From Peptococcaceae bacterium (lineage in GTDB: Bacteria > Bacillota > Desulfitobacteriia > Desulfitobacteriales > Syntrophobotulaceae): DNA of 62,284 nucleotides. The notes under the pieces are model-generated. The model did not search any database. It worked only from the letters and a program-made list of their open reading frames with translations, and had not been told where the DNA came from. The translations under genes were made by a program, and so were the position numbers. Of the stretch, positions 41,518 through 50,608 are shown in pieces. The first letter of the stretch is position 1. Every line of letters starts with the position of its first letter. Location of the stretch: assembly GCA_012517475.1 (NCBI GenBank), contig JAAYUV010000097.1:1-62284 (forward strand), written 5' to 3'.

Positions 41518-41908
41518 GATTACTTTGGAAGGTATGCAGGAGCTGATAGACAAGGTTAACAAGCTCGGTAACAAAGGGACAGAGATTAAAAAGAAGGCGT
41601 TAGATAAAGCCGGAGCCATGGTTAAAAGCAGCATGGAAGAGAAAGCACCGAGATCTGAGCTTACGAAAAGACACCTGGCAGACAACATCAAGGTGTCTGA
41701 GATTGAAAGCGAGAACGGCGTTGACTTTATTAAGATTGGACCAAACAAGGGAGATAATTCAGAGTTCTACTATTCAAAATTTACTGAATGGGGAACCTCG
41801 AAGATTCCTGCACAGCATTGGGCTGAAAACTCGGTATTGGAGAACAAGAAAAAAATCAATGAGGTAATCAAAGAGGAAATGGAAAGGGGGCTTGGTAAGC
41901 TTGATTAA
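41510..41908 (+). CDS. HK97 gp10-like tail-joining protein
   Basis: A 132-residue protein (LEGMQELIDKVNKLGNKGTEIKKKALDKAGAMVKSSM, then WGTSKIPAQHWAENSV), the usual gp10 family pattern. It links the tail tube to the head. It overlaps the following gene by about eight bases. Confidence 0.82.
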   Translation: MAKITLEGMQELIDKVNKLGNKGTEIKKKALDKAGAMVKSSMEEKAPRSELTKRHLADNIKVSEIESENGVDFIKIGPNKGDNSEFYYSKFTEWGTSKIPAQHWAENSVLENKKKINEVIKEEMERGLGKLD

Positions 41909-42233
41909 TAAACTGGTCATCGATACATTGAAGCCCCTTGGCGTTCCAGTAGGATTTCAAAAGTACTCCGGCCAAGAATCAACCTACATTACCTTTCATG
42001 AATATCTTCAAACTGGTGAAGAATTTGAGGAAGATGAGGAAGCCTTCACCGGGCATTATCTTCAAGTGGATATCTGGTCAAAAACAGACTACACCACATT
42101 GGGCGGCAATGTAAAAACTCTGCTTATTTCAGCGGGCTTAAAAAGACTGGATGAAGCGGATTTTTATGAACCGGATACTGGCCTCTATCATAAGGGGCTC
42201 AAATTTTACTTTTTAGAATCAAAGGAGGTTTAA
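41901..42233 (+). CDS. Tail completion protein, DUF3168-like
   Basis: About 110 residues (IDTLKPLGVPVGFQKYSGQESTYITFHEY..., then YLQVDIWSKTDYTTLGGNVKTLL), the tail terminator-type family that caps the tail tube. TTG 41901 is preferred because GGGGG lies ten bases upstream; TTG 41892 is too close to it. It stands immediately before the tail tube gene. Confidence 0.78.
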   Translation: MINKLVIDTLKPLGVPVGFQKYSGQESTYITFHEYLQTGEEFEEDEEAFTGHYLQVDIWSKTDYTTLGGNVKTLLISAGLKRLDEADFYEPDTGLYHKGLKFYFLESKEV

Positions 42234-42236
42234 CAT

Positions 42237-42809
42237 ATGGCAAGACAAATCGGATTAAGGGACATCCACATTGCTTTATTGACAGACGATGACGAAACTG
42301 GTGCAACCTATGCAACGCCTACAAAACTTGAGAGGGCGGTCAGTGCAAAGCTCTCGCCAAAAGTGAACTCAGAAAACATTTATTCAGACGATACTGTGGA
42401 GGATGTAATCGCAGCTTTCGACAGCGTTGATGTGGAGATTGAGCTCAACCAGCTGTCGCTTACAAGCAGGGCTACCTTGCAGGGAGCGAAGGTGGTCAAG
42501 GGCGTTCTCATTGAAAGCAAGGAAGATATTGCGCCGATACTGGCACTTGGCTTCAAGTCCAAGAAGCATAATGGAAAGTATCGCTATGTGTGGCTGCTCA
42601 AAGGCAAGTTCGAACTGGCAACAGACGAGTACGACACCGAAGCGGAAAAGCCGCAGCCAAAGAGTGCAAAGCTCAAGGGGACGTTCTTTTCCAGGGATTA
42701 TGATGGTAACTTTAGATTTATCGCTGATGAAGATGAAGTAGGTATTGATCCAACCATTATTTCAGGCTGGTTTACAGCAGTACCGGCAGAACCAGTACCT
42801 GCGCCGTAA
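42237..42809 (+). CDS. Major tail tube protein, phi13 type
   Basis: A 190-residue protein with the phi13-type tail pattern (IGLRDIHIALLTDDD, VNSENIYSDDTVEDVIAAFDSVDVEIELNQLS, KGKFELATDEYDT). It polymerises into the tail tube of a long non-contractile tail. The C-terminus ends in a Pro-rich strip. ATG 42237 follows AAAGGAGG. Confidence 0.9.
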   Translation: MARQIGLRDIHIALLTDDDETGATYATPTKLERAVSAKLSPKVNSENIYSDDTVEDVIAAFDSVDVEIELNQLSLTSRATLQGAKVVKGVLIESKEDIAPILALGFKSKKHNGKYRYVWLLKGKFELATDEYDTEAEKPQPKSAKLKGTFFSRDYDGNFRFIADEDEVGIDPTIISGWFTAVPAEPVPAP

Positions 42810-42825
42810 GAAGGAGTGATGATAC

Positions 42826-43161
42826 GTGAAGGCAGCTGAGCTGAAACACAAGGGCATTAAATTTAAACTTGGAGATAAAGAATACGAATTGAAGCTTAAT
42901 ATGAACACCTTCTGCGAATTGGAGGAGGTTTACGGAGATTTAAATACCGCCTTTGATGATTTGCAGAATATGAAGCTAAAGGCAGTCAGAGCACTTATCT
43001 ATGCAGCAGTAAAAGCAGAGGACGAAAGTGTTTCTTTAAAAGCTATAGGCGAGCAGTTGGGCTTGAATGATTTGGAAAGACTCGGAACAGCCATCAACGA
43101 AGCGCTTACTAAAGCAATGCCGGAGGTGGAGGAAAACCTGGGGGAAACGAAAGCCACTTAA
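42826..43161 (+). CDS. Tail assembly chaperone, short form (gpG-like)
   Basis: A 111-residue acidic helical protein (FKLGDKEYELKLNMNTFCELEEVYGDL...). GTG 42826 follows AAGGAG. As in lambda G/GT, a -1 frameshift near its end would add the 66-residue extension encoded at 43143-43343. The short and long forms guide tube protein onto the tape measure. Confidence 0.82.
   Translation: MKAAELKHKGIKFKLGDKEYELKLNMNTFCELEEVYGDLNTAFDDLQNMKLKAVRALIYAAVKAEDESVSLKAIGEQLGLNDLERLGTAINEALTKAMPEVEENLGETKAT
43140..43147 (+). promoter_or_regulatory. -1 frameshift slippery site of the tail chaperone
   Basis: A run GGGGGAAA is read as CTG GGG GAA A in the zero frame. A slip of one base back at GGG keeps Gly-GGG pairing and moves the ribosome into the frame of the downstream extension, six codons before the zero-frame stop at 43159. 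The exact slip codon is inferred. Confidence 0.55.
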
Positions 43162-43343
43162 GTTCTGGAACATGGGACTGGGAGTGGCTTTTCTATTTAG
43201 GAACGAACCTTCTACAAATGAGTGAGGAGCAGTTCTGGCGCAGTACCCCGAAAAAGCTGCAGGCATTGTTTAAGGTGTACAAGACAGTCAATGGGATCGA
43301 GGACCAGTCTGACTTTGCAACAATTGACAACATTCTGTTTTAG
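43143..43343 (+). CDS. Tail assembly chaperone frameshift extension (gpT-like)
   Basis: The -1 frame reads ...SGTWDWEWLFYLGTNLLQMSEEQFWRSTPKKLQALFKVYKTVNG and ends at TAG 43341. It has no good start or ribosome site of its own and overlaps the chaperone end, so it is made only as a fusion. It is followed directly by the tape measure gene, the universal siphophage order. Confidence 0.75.
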   Translation, partial: GNESHLSSGTWDWEWLFYLGTNLLQMSEEQFWRSTPKKLQALFKVYKTVNGIEDQSDFATIDNILF

Positions 43344-43357
43344 GGGAGGTGAGATGA

Positions 43358-45655
43358 ATGGCAAACGGCAATAACACAGTAGTGGCCAGAGTTGGACTTG
43401 ATGACAGCGGTTTTCAGGAAGGTGTCAGCAAGATCCAAAGAAGCTTGAAGGTAGTGCAGAGTGAATTCGCGGCGGCAAGTTCAAAGCTTGTAGACTATGG
43501 AAAGTCGACTGAGGGACTGAAGCTGAAGGCTGACAGCTTGAACCGACAGATGGAGCTACAGAAGGAAAAGGTAGCAGCACTGGCAAGAAGCTATCAGGAG
43601 AGTGTCGAGAAAAAAGGCGCTGATGCCAAGGCCACCGAGAACCTGAAGATTAAGCTGAACTATGCAAACGCAGAGCTTAGCAAAATGCAGCAGGAGCTTA
43701 AAGCAACAACGGAGGAACTGAAACTTAAGAGTTCAGCCTGGCATAAGCTCTCCGAAAGCATGGATAAAGCCGGACAGAAAATGAAGGCAGTGGGTGACAA
43801 GATATCCTCTGTCGGAAAGAAACTGTCTACAGCGGTGACACTTCCCTTAGTCGGAATAGGGACTGCGGCTACCAAGATGGCTATGGATGCAGTGGAATCT
43901 GAGAACCTTTTCGAAGTTGCAATGGGCGGTGTGGCTGATGATGCAAGAAAATGGTCTGAAGAAACCTCCAAGGCTCTTGGACTTAATGCCTATAATGTCA
44001 GAAACAATATGGCCACCTATAATGCCATGCTCACCTCTATGGGACTTGCAACAGATGAGTCCTTGAAAATGTCCGAAGGGCTGACTCGGTTATCCTATGA
44101 CATGGCATCCTTCTATAACCTAAAGCCGGAAGAAGCCTTCGAGAAATTAAAGTCGGGTATCTCAGGAGAAGCTGAACCGCTCAAGGCACTGGGTATTCTG
44201 GTCAACGATACGACTATCAAAACCTATGCATATACCCATGGCATTGCCAAGCAGGGGCAAGAACTGACCGAGGCTCAAAAAGTCCAGGCTCGTTACGGCG
44301 CCATTATGGAGGCAACGAAGAATGCCCAGGGAGACCTTGCCAGAACCATGGATTCTCCAACCAACAAACTAAGGATTATGAAGGAGCAGGCCCAGCAGAT
44401 AGGGATTCAATTTGGACAGATCTTGATTCCGATACTCGAGAAGCTGATTGCTGTCATAAAGCCTTTGATGGACAGATTCCAGGGACTTTCCAAGGAACAG
44501 CAGGAACTGATTGTAAAAATCGCTCTTGTAGCAGCTACTGTTGGACCGGTTGTCATGGTTATCGGAAAAGTTGTGTCGGTAGTTGGTACCATGTCATCTG
44601 CCTTTGGAGCCATATCCGGTGCAATGGCAGCAGCAGGAGGGGCATCAGGTGCAGTAGGCGCTGCAATTGCGGCGATAACCGGGCCTGTTGGCATTGCAAT
44701 TGCTGCGGTGGCAGCATTTATTGCCATTTTCGTACTGCTTTTTAAGAATAATGAAAACTTTAGAAACAGTGTTATTACGGTATGGAATCAGATCAAGGCG
44801 ATTATGGCCGGCGTGTTCGAGGCGATAAAGACCTTGATTCAAGCTTTCGTACAAGTCGCAGGAGCCATCTGGCAGAAATATGGAGCAGATATCATCGCTG
44901 TCATTTCGGTGGCCTTCAATGTTATAGCATCGGTAGTAGCGACTACACTGAATGCGATAAAAAACATTATTCAGATCGTGACCAGCCTTATCAAGGGCGA
45001 TTGGCAAGGCGTTTGGGAAGGCATAAAGAATCTGACTCAGAATTTGTGGAACGGAATCCAGAGCGTTATTAGCGGGGTGCTGAACCTTATAAAAGGAATC
45101 ATCTCGGTAGAAACCGGAATTGTGAAGAATACCATCACAGGGGCATGGAATGCAGTAAAATCAGTGACCTTAAGCATATGGCAGGGGATCAAGACCGCAA
45201 TTGAAACTCCGATCAATGCAGCCAGAAACACAGTTAAGGCCACGATTGACGCTATCGTAGGATTCTTTAGGAATCTTAAGATCCCTGAAATCAAGATTCC
45301 GCAGATCAAGCTGCCCCACTTCGCGCTTACAGGCAAATTCAGCCTAAGCCCGCCACAAGTGCCGAAGCTTTCAGTCAACTGGTACTCGACTGGCGGAATT
45401 TTCTCAAGCCCAAGTGTTATCGGTATTGGTGAAGCCGGTACTGAGGCGGTTGTTCCCGTAGAAAAGCTTGACGAGATTATGGCTAAGGCGCTTCAGAAAA
45501 TTGGGGTAGGAACTCAAGCCAAGACAGCTGGGACAGGAATTCAGAGCGGCAATGTGACAAACAACTATGACATTACAATAAATAATCCGAAGTCGGAAGC
45601 AGCCTCTGACAGCACTCGGAGAGTTCTTCTCAGACAATCCTATGGCTTGGGTTAA
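43358..45655 (+). CDS. Tail tape measure protein
   Basis: A 765-residue protein. A long N-terminal coiled coil (about residues 20-140) and the conserved TMP core (FEVAMGGVADDARKWSEETSKALGLN, SGISGEAEPLKALGILVND) are followed by hydrophobic Ala/Gly-rich helices (about 400-470) and further amphipathic helices, then a C-terminal GIGEAGTEAVVPVEKLDEIM. It sets tail length and may aid DNA entry. The modest length implies a tail of roughly 100 nm. ATG 43358 follows GGGGAGGTGAG. Confidence 0.92.
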   Translation: MANGNNTVVARVGLDDSGFQEGVSKIQRSLKVVQSEFAAASSKLVDYGKSTEGLKLKADSLNRQMELQKEKVAALARSYQESVEKKGADAKATENLKIKLNYANAELSKMQQELKATTEELKLKSSAWHKLSESMDKAGQKMKAVGDKISSVGKKLSTAVTLPLVGIGTAATKMAMDAVESENLFEVAMGGVADDARKWSEETSKALGLNAYNVRNNMATYNAMLTSMGLATDESLKMSEGLTRLSYDMASFYNLKPEEAFEKLKSGISGEAEPLKALGILVNDTTIKTYAYTHGIAKQGQELTEAQKVQARYGAIMEATKNAQGDLARTMDSPTNKLRIMKEQAQQIGIQFGQILIPILEKLIAVIKPLMDRFQGLSKEQQELIVKIALVAATVGPVVMVIGKVVSVVGTMSSAFGAISGAMAAAGGASGAVGAAIAAITGPVGIAIAAVAAFIAIFVLLFKNNENFRNSVITVWNQIKAIMAGVFEAIKTLIQAFVQVAGAIWQKYGADIIAVISVAFNVIASVVATTLNAIKNIIQIVTSLIKGDWQGVWEGIKNLTQNLWNGIQSVISGVLNLIKGIISVETGIVKNTITGAWNAVKSVTLSIWQGIKTAIETPINAARNTVKATIDAIVGFFRNLKIPEIKIPQIKLPHFALTGKFSLSPPQVPKLSVNWYSTGGIFSSPSVIGIGEAGTEAVVPVEKLDEIMAKALQKIGVGTQAKTAGTGIQSGNVTNNYDITINNPKSEAASDSTRRVLLRQSYGLG

Positions 45656-45673
45656 AGGGAGGTGAAGCAAGAT

Positions 45674-46483
45674 TTGAAAGGGCAAACATGGCAGTTTAAT
45701 GGCGTTAGTCTAAACACCAAGGCATGGTCCGTGATAGATGTTCCAGAAGGAATAGGCACACCGGGACTTAGAGGCAGCAACCTACAAGTGCCGTTCCAAA
45801 ACGGCAAGCGCTGGATTAAGAAGCGCTATGATGAAAGAATCGTTATGCTACCAATGTGGGTTAGAGGGCTTGACCCTTTGACAGGAAAACTGCCGAGCGG
45901 CAAAAGCGAAAATGAAGCCTTGTATGACAACATCGACTACTTGAGCGGCGTGTTCGGCAAACGCGGCCAGTTTGTGCTGAAAAGAGTCCTTCCGGACGGG
46001 ACTGAAAGAGAGGCAATAGCCGAAGTTTATAGGCCTGTCAGCTTTGGAAAGACCCAGGCTGGATACGCCAAGTTCGCAGTGGAGTTCCTGCTTTCAGATC
46101 CCTTCTTCTATGCTTCCCAAACGGCTATTGAAACACAGAACATAACTTCGACAACCCAGGAATGGAGCCACAATAATCCGGGGAATGCCCCGGTTACAGA
46201 TGCAATCATAATCCTGACCGGGCCGATGGAATCCCCAAAGTTTGAGTGCCTGGACAGCAATGTGTGGCTTCAGTACCAGGGAAGCATCGGATCGGGAGAA
46301 AGCGTGGTCATAAACACAGGTGATTTCAAGTGTACAAAGGGCAGCACCAACATGCTCTCCGCCATCAGGCATGGGGGCGATGCATACTGGCTTGTGCTTG
46401 AAGCGGGATACAATCAATTGAGATTAATAAACGGAGTGTCGGGCGGTAGCATCAAGCTGGAATATTACCCGGCATTTTTTTAG
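45674..46483 (+). CDS. Distal tail protein (Dit-like)
   Basis: About 269 residues. The N-terminal part (WQFNGVSLNTKAWSVIDVPEGIGTPGLRGSNLQVPFQNG) and the body (YRPVSFGKTQAGYAKFAVEFLLSDPFFYAS) match the siphovirus distal tail family, with a galectin-like C-terminal domain. It forms the hub between tail tube and tail tip. TTG 45674 fits AAAGGGAGG best; GTG 45662 overlaps that site. Confidence 0.82.
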   Translation: MKGQTWQFNGVSLNTKAWSVIDVPEGIGTPGLRGSNLQVPFQNGKRWIKKRYDERIVMLPMWVRGLDPLTGKLPSGKSENEALYDNIDYLSGVFGKRGQFVLKRVLPDGTEREAIAEVYRPVSFGKTQAGYAKFAVEFLLSDPFFYASQTAIETQNITSTTQEWSHNNPGNAPVTDAIIILTGPMESPKFECLDSNVWLQYQGSIGSGESVVINTGDFKCTKGSTNMLSAIRHGGDAYWLVLEAGYNQLRLINGVSGGSIKLEYYPAFF

Positions 46484-46495
46484 GAGGTGGAAACG

Positions 46496-47365
46496 ATGTA
46501 CGCAGAAGTTGCGGAACACAGGATGCCATATGATATAGATGGAACAGAAGTAGGTTTTAGGAGCATGTCTGATATTGGCTCCATTGAGCAAATTATTGGA
46601 AACGGCATGGCGTCTTGGCTTGACAGTACTGCCAAGGGCAATTTAAACAAAGAAAACCGCTCTCAATCCTGGAAGGTAGGCGATTATAGGCTGGGCGCAG
46701 CATTCTGGTTTTTCTTTCCCGAACTTAGGGAGGTCAATAAAGTCGCATTTCATTGGGGCTCAACAACAGGAGGCTCCTTTGTCAATCATACGATACAGGG
46801 ATCGGCCGATACAACAAATGGAGTGGATGGTACCTGGGAAACAGGCGTTTATACAATACCGGCAGCCAACACAGACATGGACCATTGGAGAAACAAGATA
46901 TTCACCCTTTCCTTTTCTGGACCGGTCAAGGCTATCCGGATAGGATTCCGTGAATCTTCTCCACAGTTTGAAGACGTGTACCTATGTGGCATCCATCTTT
47001 ATGGGAGAAAAGCAGCTGGTGAGCAACAGGATGATGTTGCTCTAACTGATGCATCCGGAGTCGAGCTGACTTCGCTTATAGACTTTGGAGACCAACCGGA
47101 AGGAACTACGGAAATACAAAGTTTTAAAATCAAAAATACAAGCAGTTCTAGGATTGCAAACAATGTAAACATCCAGCTCAACCATGCAGACTTTACGATT
47201 TCATTCAGCCAGGACGGACCGTGGCAGAGTGTTCTTGATATTTCGTCAATAGGGCCTGGTTCGCTATCCAGCACAATATTTGTACGAAACCTGCTCGGGC
47301 CGCCGCTTTTGGCGCTAGGACCGAAGGCAGCTAGGGCAATTGTTACGGTTGGCAGCTGGACGTAA
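46496..47365 (+). CDS. Tail tip accessory protein with jelly-roll-like half
   Basis: About 289 residues. The N-terminal half (AAFWFFFPELREVNKVAFHWG..., then IQGSADTTNGVDGTWETGVY) resembles a discoidin-type carbohydrate-binding jelly roll. The C-terminal half is an Ig-like beta domain (LIDFGDQPEGTTEIQSFKIKNTSSSRIANNVNIQLNHADF). It lies between Dit and the large tail protein, so it is probably a baseplate or receptor-binding component. ATG 46496 follows TAGGAGGTGG. The family is not certain. Confidence 0.6.
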   Translation: MYAEVAEHRMPYDIDGTEVGFRSMSDIGSIEQIIGNGMASWLDSTAKGNLNKENRSQSWKVGDYRLGAAFWFFFPELREVNKVAFHWGSTTGGSFVNHTIQGSADTTNGVDGTWETGVYTIPAANTDMDHWRNKIFTLSFSGPVKAIRIGFRESSPQFEDVYLCGIHLYGRKAAGEQQDDVALTDASGVELTSLIDFGDQPEGTTEIQSFKIKNTSSSRIANNVNIQLNHADFTISFSQDGPWQSVLDISSIGPGSLSSTIFVRNLLGPPLLALGPKAARAIVTVGSWT

Positions 47366-47378
47366 CGGGGGTGAGTAG

Positions 47379-50138
47379 ATGGGCCTTCCAAGCATAAATC
47401 TCGTCAGCCCTGCCAATCAGGCAAGCTTGTCAGTGACAATGAGCGCTTTTGATGCAACCTATAGTGATAATATTAACCAGCTGGTTGCATCATCAGTTAT
47501 CTTCGAGATTGATACAGTCAACACTTTTGACAGCTTAAATAAGAAAACTAGCACTTTTTCAAATGTTGCCCACAACACCACCTGCCGCATGGTTGCGATG
47601 TTATCAAACGGGACATGGTATTGGCGGGTAACCGCAACCAATGCGAGCGGGACTAAGGTTTCTCAGATCCAAACGCTCACAGTAAGCCAAGTGCTGAAAA
47701 GGGCGTTTTCGTTTTATGAGAATGTCGCCAAGCTTGATGTCTGGTTGAACAAGAGAATTCTGGCTGTTTACGAGAACGTGGCAAAGCTGAATCTCTGGAC
47801 TAAGAAGAGGACAGAGGCTTTCTATGAAAACGTGGCAAAGGCGAATATCTGGACAGACCAAAGGGCGCTTTATGATTATGAAAACATAACCAGTGACCCT
47901 CCGTTCCCTTTTATCGAAAGGCTATCCACTACCAGGGCATCTGAAGGAACGGTTGTAACGATTTATGGTAATGGTTTTGGGGCCAAGGCTGAAGTTGATC
48001 CGTTGAACGCAGATAGATCGGTAAGGGGCTATGGGGGATTTGTATACCTGGGGAATCAGCTGTGTAACGTTATTTCCTGGAGCTGGGATAAGATCGTATT
48101 TCAAATCCCGCAGGAAGCCGAAAGTGGAGCGGTCAAGGTTGCCCTTACAGTACCAGATCCGCCAGGTGTGAGATACAGCAATGTGATAGGTATGGAGGTT
48201 TATGATGCAGAGCCTGCCGATGACATAGGCATTGAACTTTTTGTCTGCGACAAAAACAATCCGAACAGTATACTTTGCCAGCTCGATGGGGCGAAGAATA
48301 AATCATTTCAGGTTCTGCTGAATAATCCCGGCAGCGGCAAGTTTTCCATCAGCAGGTATGATGACAAGGGCGGCAGCAGGAACTATGTGTCTGACCAGAA
48401 CTTCATTCTTTGCAGGCTGGATGGAATTGATATATTCAAGTGGATAATTGAAGCAAGAAGGCCTTCCTATGTGGATGACAGCGAGCAGCAGATGATCGAG
48501 GTAAGCGGAAGAGGGGTTCTCTCCCTTCTTGATCGGGCAGTGGTATATCCAGAAGGTATGCCCCACCCTGCCACTCTGGAAAGAACATTTACGGATGCGC
48601 ATGGCGGCGCGATTTTAAGACAACTTTTGCTGGAAGCCCAGCAAAGAGGGTGTTTGGCAGGAGTATCAATTGACTGGACTACAGATGCAGATACACTGGG
48701 CAACCCTTTTGAGGATAAAACAACCCTTACATTTCATGCAGGAACTCCCCTGTCGCAGGTTGCAGCAAAGCTCAGCGAAGGGATGGGATTGTTCGATATT
48801 GAGATGACTCCAACCTTGCATCTAAAGCTGTACAAGGTTAAGGGCACAGATAAGTACGACACAGTGAAATACAGGCCCGGTCAAGCGATTATCAAGCACC
48901 AGAACCAAAGCGACAGCGCAAATATGACGAATGCGCTTCTTGTTGAGGGTGAAAATGGCAGTCTGATTGAAACAGCGCACCCTACAAGCCAGATGGACTG
49001 GGGTAGGCGTGAAGGATATCTTCAGGCAAGGAACATCCCAAACGACTGGGCAAAACTCCAGGACTATGGACAATTATTCCTAAGAAATGCGGCGCAGGTG
49101 AGCTGGGGCATTCAGGGTACTGTTATTAAGTTTACGGACTCAGAGGGAAATAAGCTAAAGCCCTTTGAAACCTTTATGATGGGAGATTGGATTGGCTGGT
49201 ACATTTCTCCGGAAGGAAGCGACACCGAAGGCTTCGACGGAAAGGTCAGGGTCAAGGGGATCACCTGCGAGGAAGATGAAGCAGGGGCTTTGAACTACAC
49301 CCTTGAACTGAACAATATCATGCTGGAGCATGAGATCCGCATGAACCAGTTGGTCGAGAGGATGTCCATGTTCACCCAAAACAGCGCGCTTTCCACACCG
49401 GCTACCGAAAGCCCGGCGGGGATCAGCCATAACCACACCCACTCCATGCTGCTTGGGCTGAACTCCGATGACCACCCTCAATATTACAACGAAGCAAGGC
49501 ATGCGGCGGACTTGCATACAGGAATAGCGAGGGTAGCTGGTATTAAAAAGGCTGGATCAAATGAAATGACTGGAATGATTACTCTCGCAGCCGGAAACAA
49601 CATTTCTATTGCTCAGGATGATGCAAATAAGACCTTTACGATTGCGGCAAGCGCTACAATAGCAAGTAGTCAGTGGTTTCAATTCTGGACAGGAAATCCA
49701 AGCAAAACAACCACTACCCAAATGACAAAAGGTGTATATTTAGCGCCTGAGGCAGATATCACTGTTAAAGGAATTTCGGCTTTGATTGATGATATAGGGA
49801 AAGACATAAAACTTGCTATTTATGAGTTATCCTCAGCAAATATTCAGCTCGGCGGTGCCGTAGCGGAATCATCCAATATTACGATGACCGGCAAAAAGAA
49901 TTATATTGCTAAGCTGTCCTCCCCTGTGACATTAAAGGCAGGACATTTCTATGCATTAGCAGCTGTTTTGCAAAGTGGGACAACCCTTGGAGCATGCTCA
50001 AGTACGTATGCCAAGGATACTATCCTAACAGGAGTCAATGGATATCTGCGACTTGCAGGAATCCCTGCAAATGGAGCGACTTGGGAAGTTTCAATTGGAA
50101 CATCGCCATATGCTTTTGGAATCCTAATAGAGGTATAA
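47379..50138 (+). CDS. Large tail tip/tail-associated protein with 18-residue repeats
   Basis: A 919-residue protein in sections. An N-terminal fibronectin/Ig-like domain comes first. Then about residues 105-170 carry three and a half 18-residue repeats built on (F/V)YENVAKLxxWxxKRxxA. An IPT/TIG-type domain follows (SEGTVVTIYGNGFGAKAEVD). Next is the siphophage tail-tip hub (about 280-660), then a collagen-free fibre tail with HNHTHSMLLGL, DDHPQY and YNEARHAADLHTG, and a terminal beta domain. It probably contacts the host surface. ATG 47379 follows GGGGGTGAG. Confidence 0.8.
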   Translation: MGLPSINLVSPANQASLSVTMSAFDATYSDNINQLVASSVIFEIDTVNTFDSLNKKTSTFSNVAHNTTCRMVAMLSNGTWYWRVTATNASGTKVSQIQTLTVSQVLKRAFSFYENVAKLDVWLNKRILAVYENVAKLNLWTKKRTEAFYENVAKANIWTDQRALYDYENITSDPPFPFIERLSTTRASEGTVVTIYGNGFGAKAEVDPLNADRSVRGYGGFVYLGNQLCNVISWSWDKIVFQIPQEAESGAVKVALTVPDPPGVRYSNVIGMEVYDAEPADDIGIELFVCDKNNPNSILCQLDGAKNKSFQVLLNNPGSGKFSISRYDDKGGSRNYVSDQNFILCRLDGIDIFKWIIEARRPSYVDDSEQQMIEVSGRGVLSLLDRAVVYPEGMPHPATLERTFTDAHGGAILRQLLLEAQQRGCLAGVSIDWTTDADTLGNPFEDKTTLTFHAGTPLSQVAAKLSEGMGLFDIEMTPTLHLKLYKVKGTDKYDTVKYRPGQAIIKHQNQSDSANMTNALLVEGENGSLIETAHPTSQMDWGRREGYLQARNIPNDWAKLQDYGQLFLRNAAQVSWGIQGTVIKFTDSEGNKLKPFETFMMGDWIGWYISPEGSDTEGFDGKVRVKGITCEEDEAGALNYTLELNNIMLEHEIRMNQLVERMSMFTQNSALSTPATESPAGISHNHTHSMLLGLNSDDHPQYYNEARHAADLHTGIARVAGIKKAGSNEMTGMITLAAGNNISIAQDDANKTFTIAASATIASSQWFQFWTGNPSKTTTTQMTKGVYLAPEADITVKGISALIDDIGKDIKLAIYELSSANIQLGGAVAESSNITMTGKKNYIAKLSSPVTLKAGHFYALAAVLQSGTTLGACSSTYAKDTILTGVNGYLRLAGIPANGATWEVSIGTSPYAFGILIEV
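47700..47894 (+). repeat. Coding tandem repeats, 54-base period
   Basis: Three full copies and a partial fourth of an 18-codon unit. Each begins TAYGARAAYGT and encodes YENVAK; the third base of many codons varies between copies, so they have been kept at the protein level rather than recently duplicated. They lie within the large tail protein. Confidence 0.7.
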
Positions 50139-50158
50139 TCAAATAATTTAATTCCTTT

Positions 50159-50177
50159 GAGCCTACGGGCTCTTTTT
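50159..50177 (+). terminator. Terminator after the tail gene
   Basis: GAGCC-TACG-GGCTC followed by TTTTT, 20 bases after the tail gene stop. Short but well-formed; lysis genes follow. Confidence 0.75.
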
Positions 50178-50203
50178 CATTTTAAGTAAGGAGGAATTGG
50201 CCT

Positions 50204-50608
50204 ATGAAAGACATTGTTAACACGATTCAGATTGTCATTGCCGCGGTAGGCGGTTATATTGGGTATTTCCTGGGAGGCTGGGACGGATTTCTTTATGCTT
50301 TGGTAGCGTTTGTCGTTATCGACTACCTGACGGGAATTATGGTGGCAATCATAGAAAAACGCCTTTCAAGCGAAGTGGGCTTTAGGGGCATCTTCAAGAA
50401 GGTGCTAATTTTTTCACTGGTGGCGGTAGGCCACATTATCGATTCGCAGCTAATCCAAACAGGCAGTGCTATTCGTACCGCTGTCATCTTCTTTTATTTA
50501 TCGAACGAAGGAATCAGCATCATAGAGAATACGGCTAAAATTGGGCTCCCTATTCCCGAAAAACTAAAAACAGTCTTAGAGCAGCTGGATAAGGAGGACG
50601 CCAAATGA
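50204..50608 (+). CDS. Phage holin, phi LC3/toxin-secretion type
   Basis: A 134-residue membrane protein with about four hydrophobic segments (IVIAAVGGYIGYFLGGWDGFLYALVAFVVIDYLTGIMVAII; VLIFSLVAVGHII; TAVIFFYLSNEGISIIE) and a charged C-terminal tail (LKTVLEQLDKEDAK). It would permeabilise the cytoplasmic membrane at lysis. ATG 50204 follows AAGGAGGA. It overlaps the amidase gene by four bases. Confidence 0.88.
   Translation: MKDIVNTIQIVIAAVGGYIGYFLGGWDGFLYALVAFVVIDYLTGIMVAIIEKRLSSEVGFRGIFKKVLIFSLVAVGHIIDSQLIQTGSAIRTAVIFFYLSNEGISIIENTAKIGLPIPEKLKTVLEQLDKEDAK

Noticed and set aside
47700-47894. CRISPR-like or non-coding repeat array
   Set aside because: The 54-base units are tandem, lack spacers and lie in frame within a tail gene.
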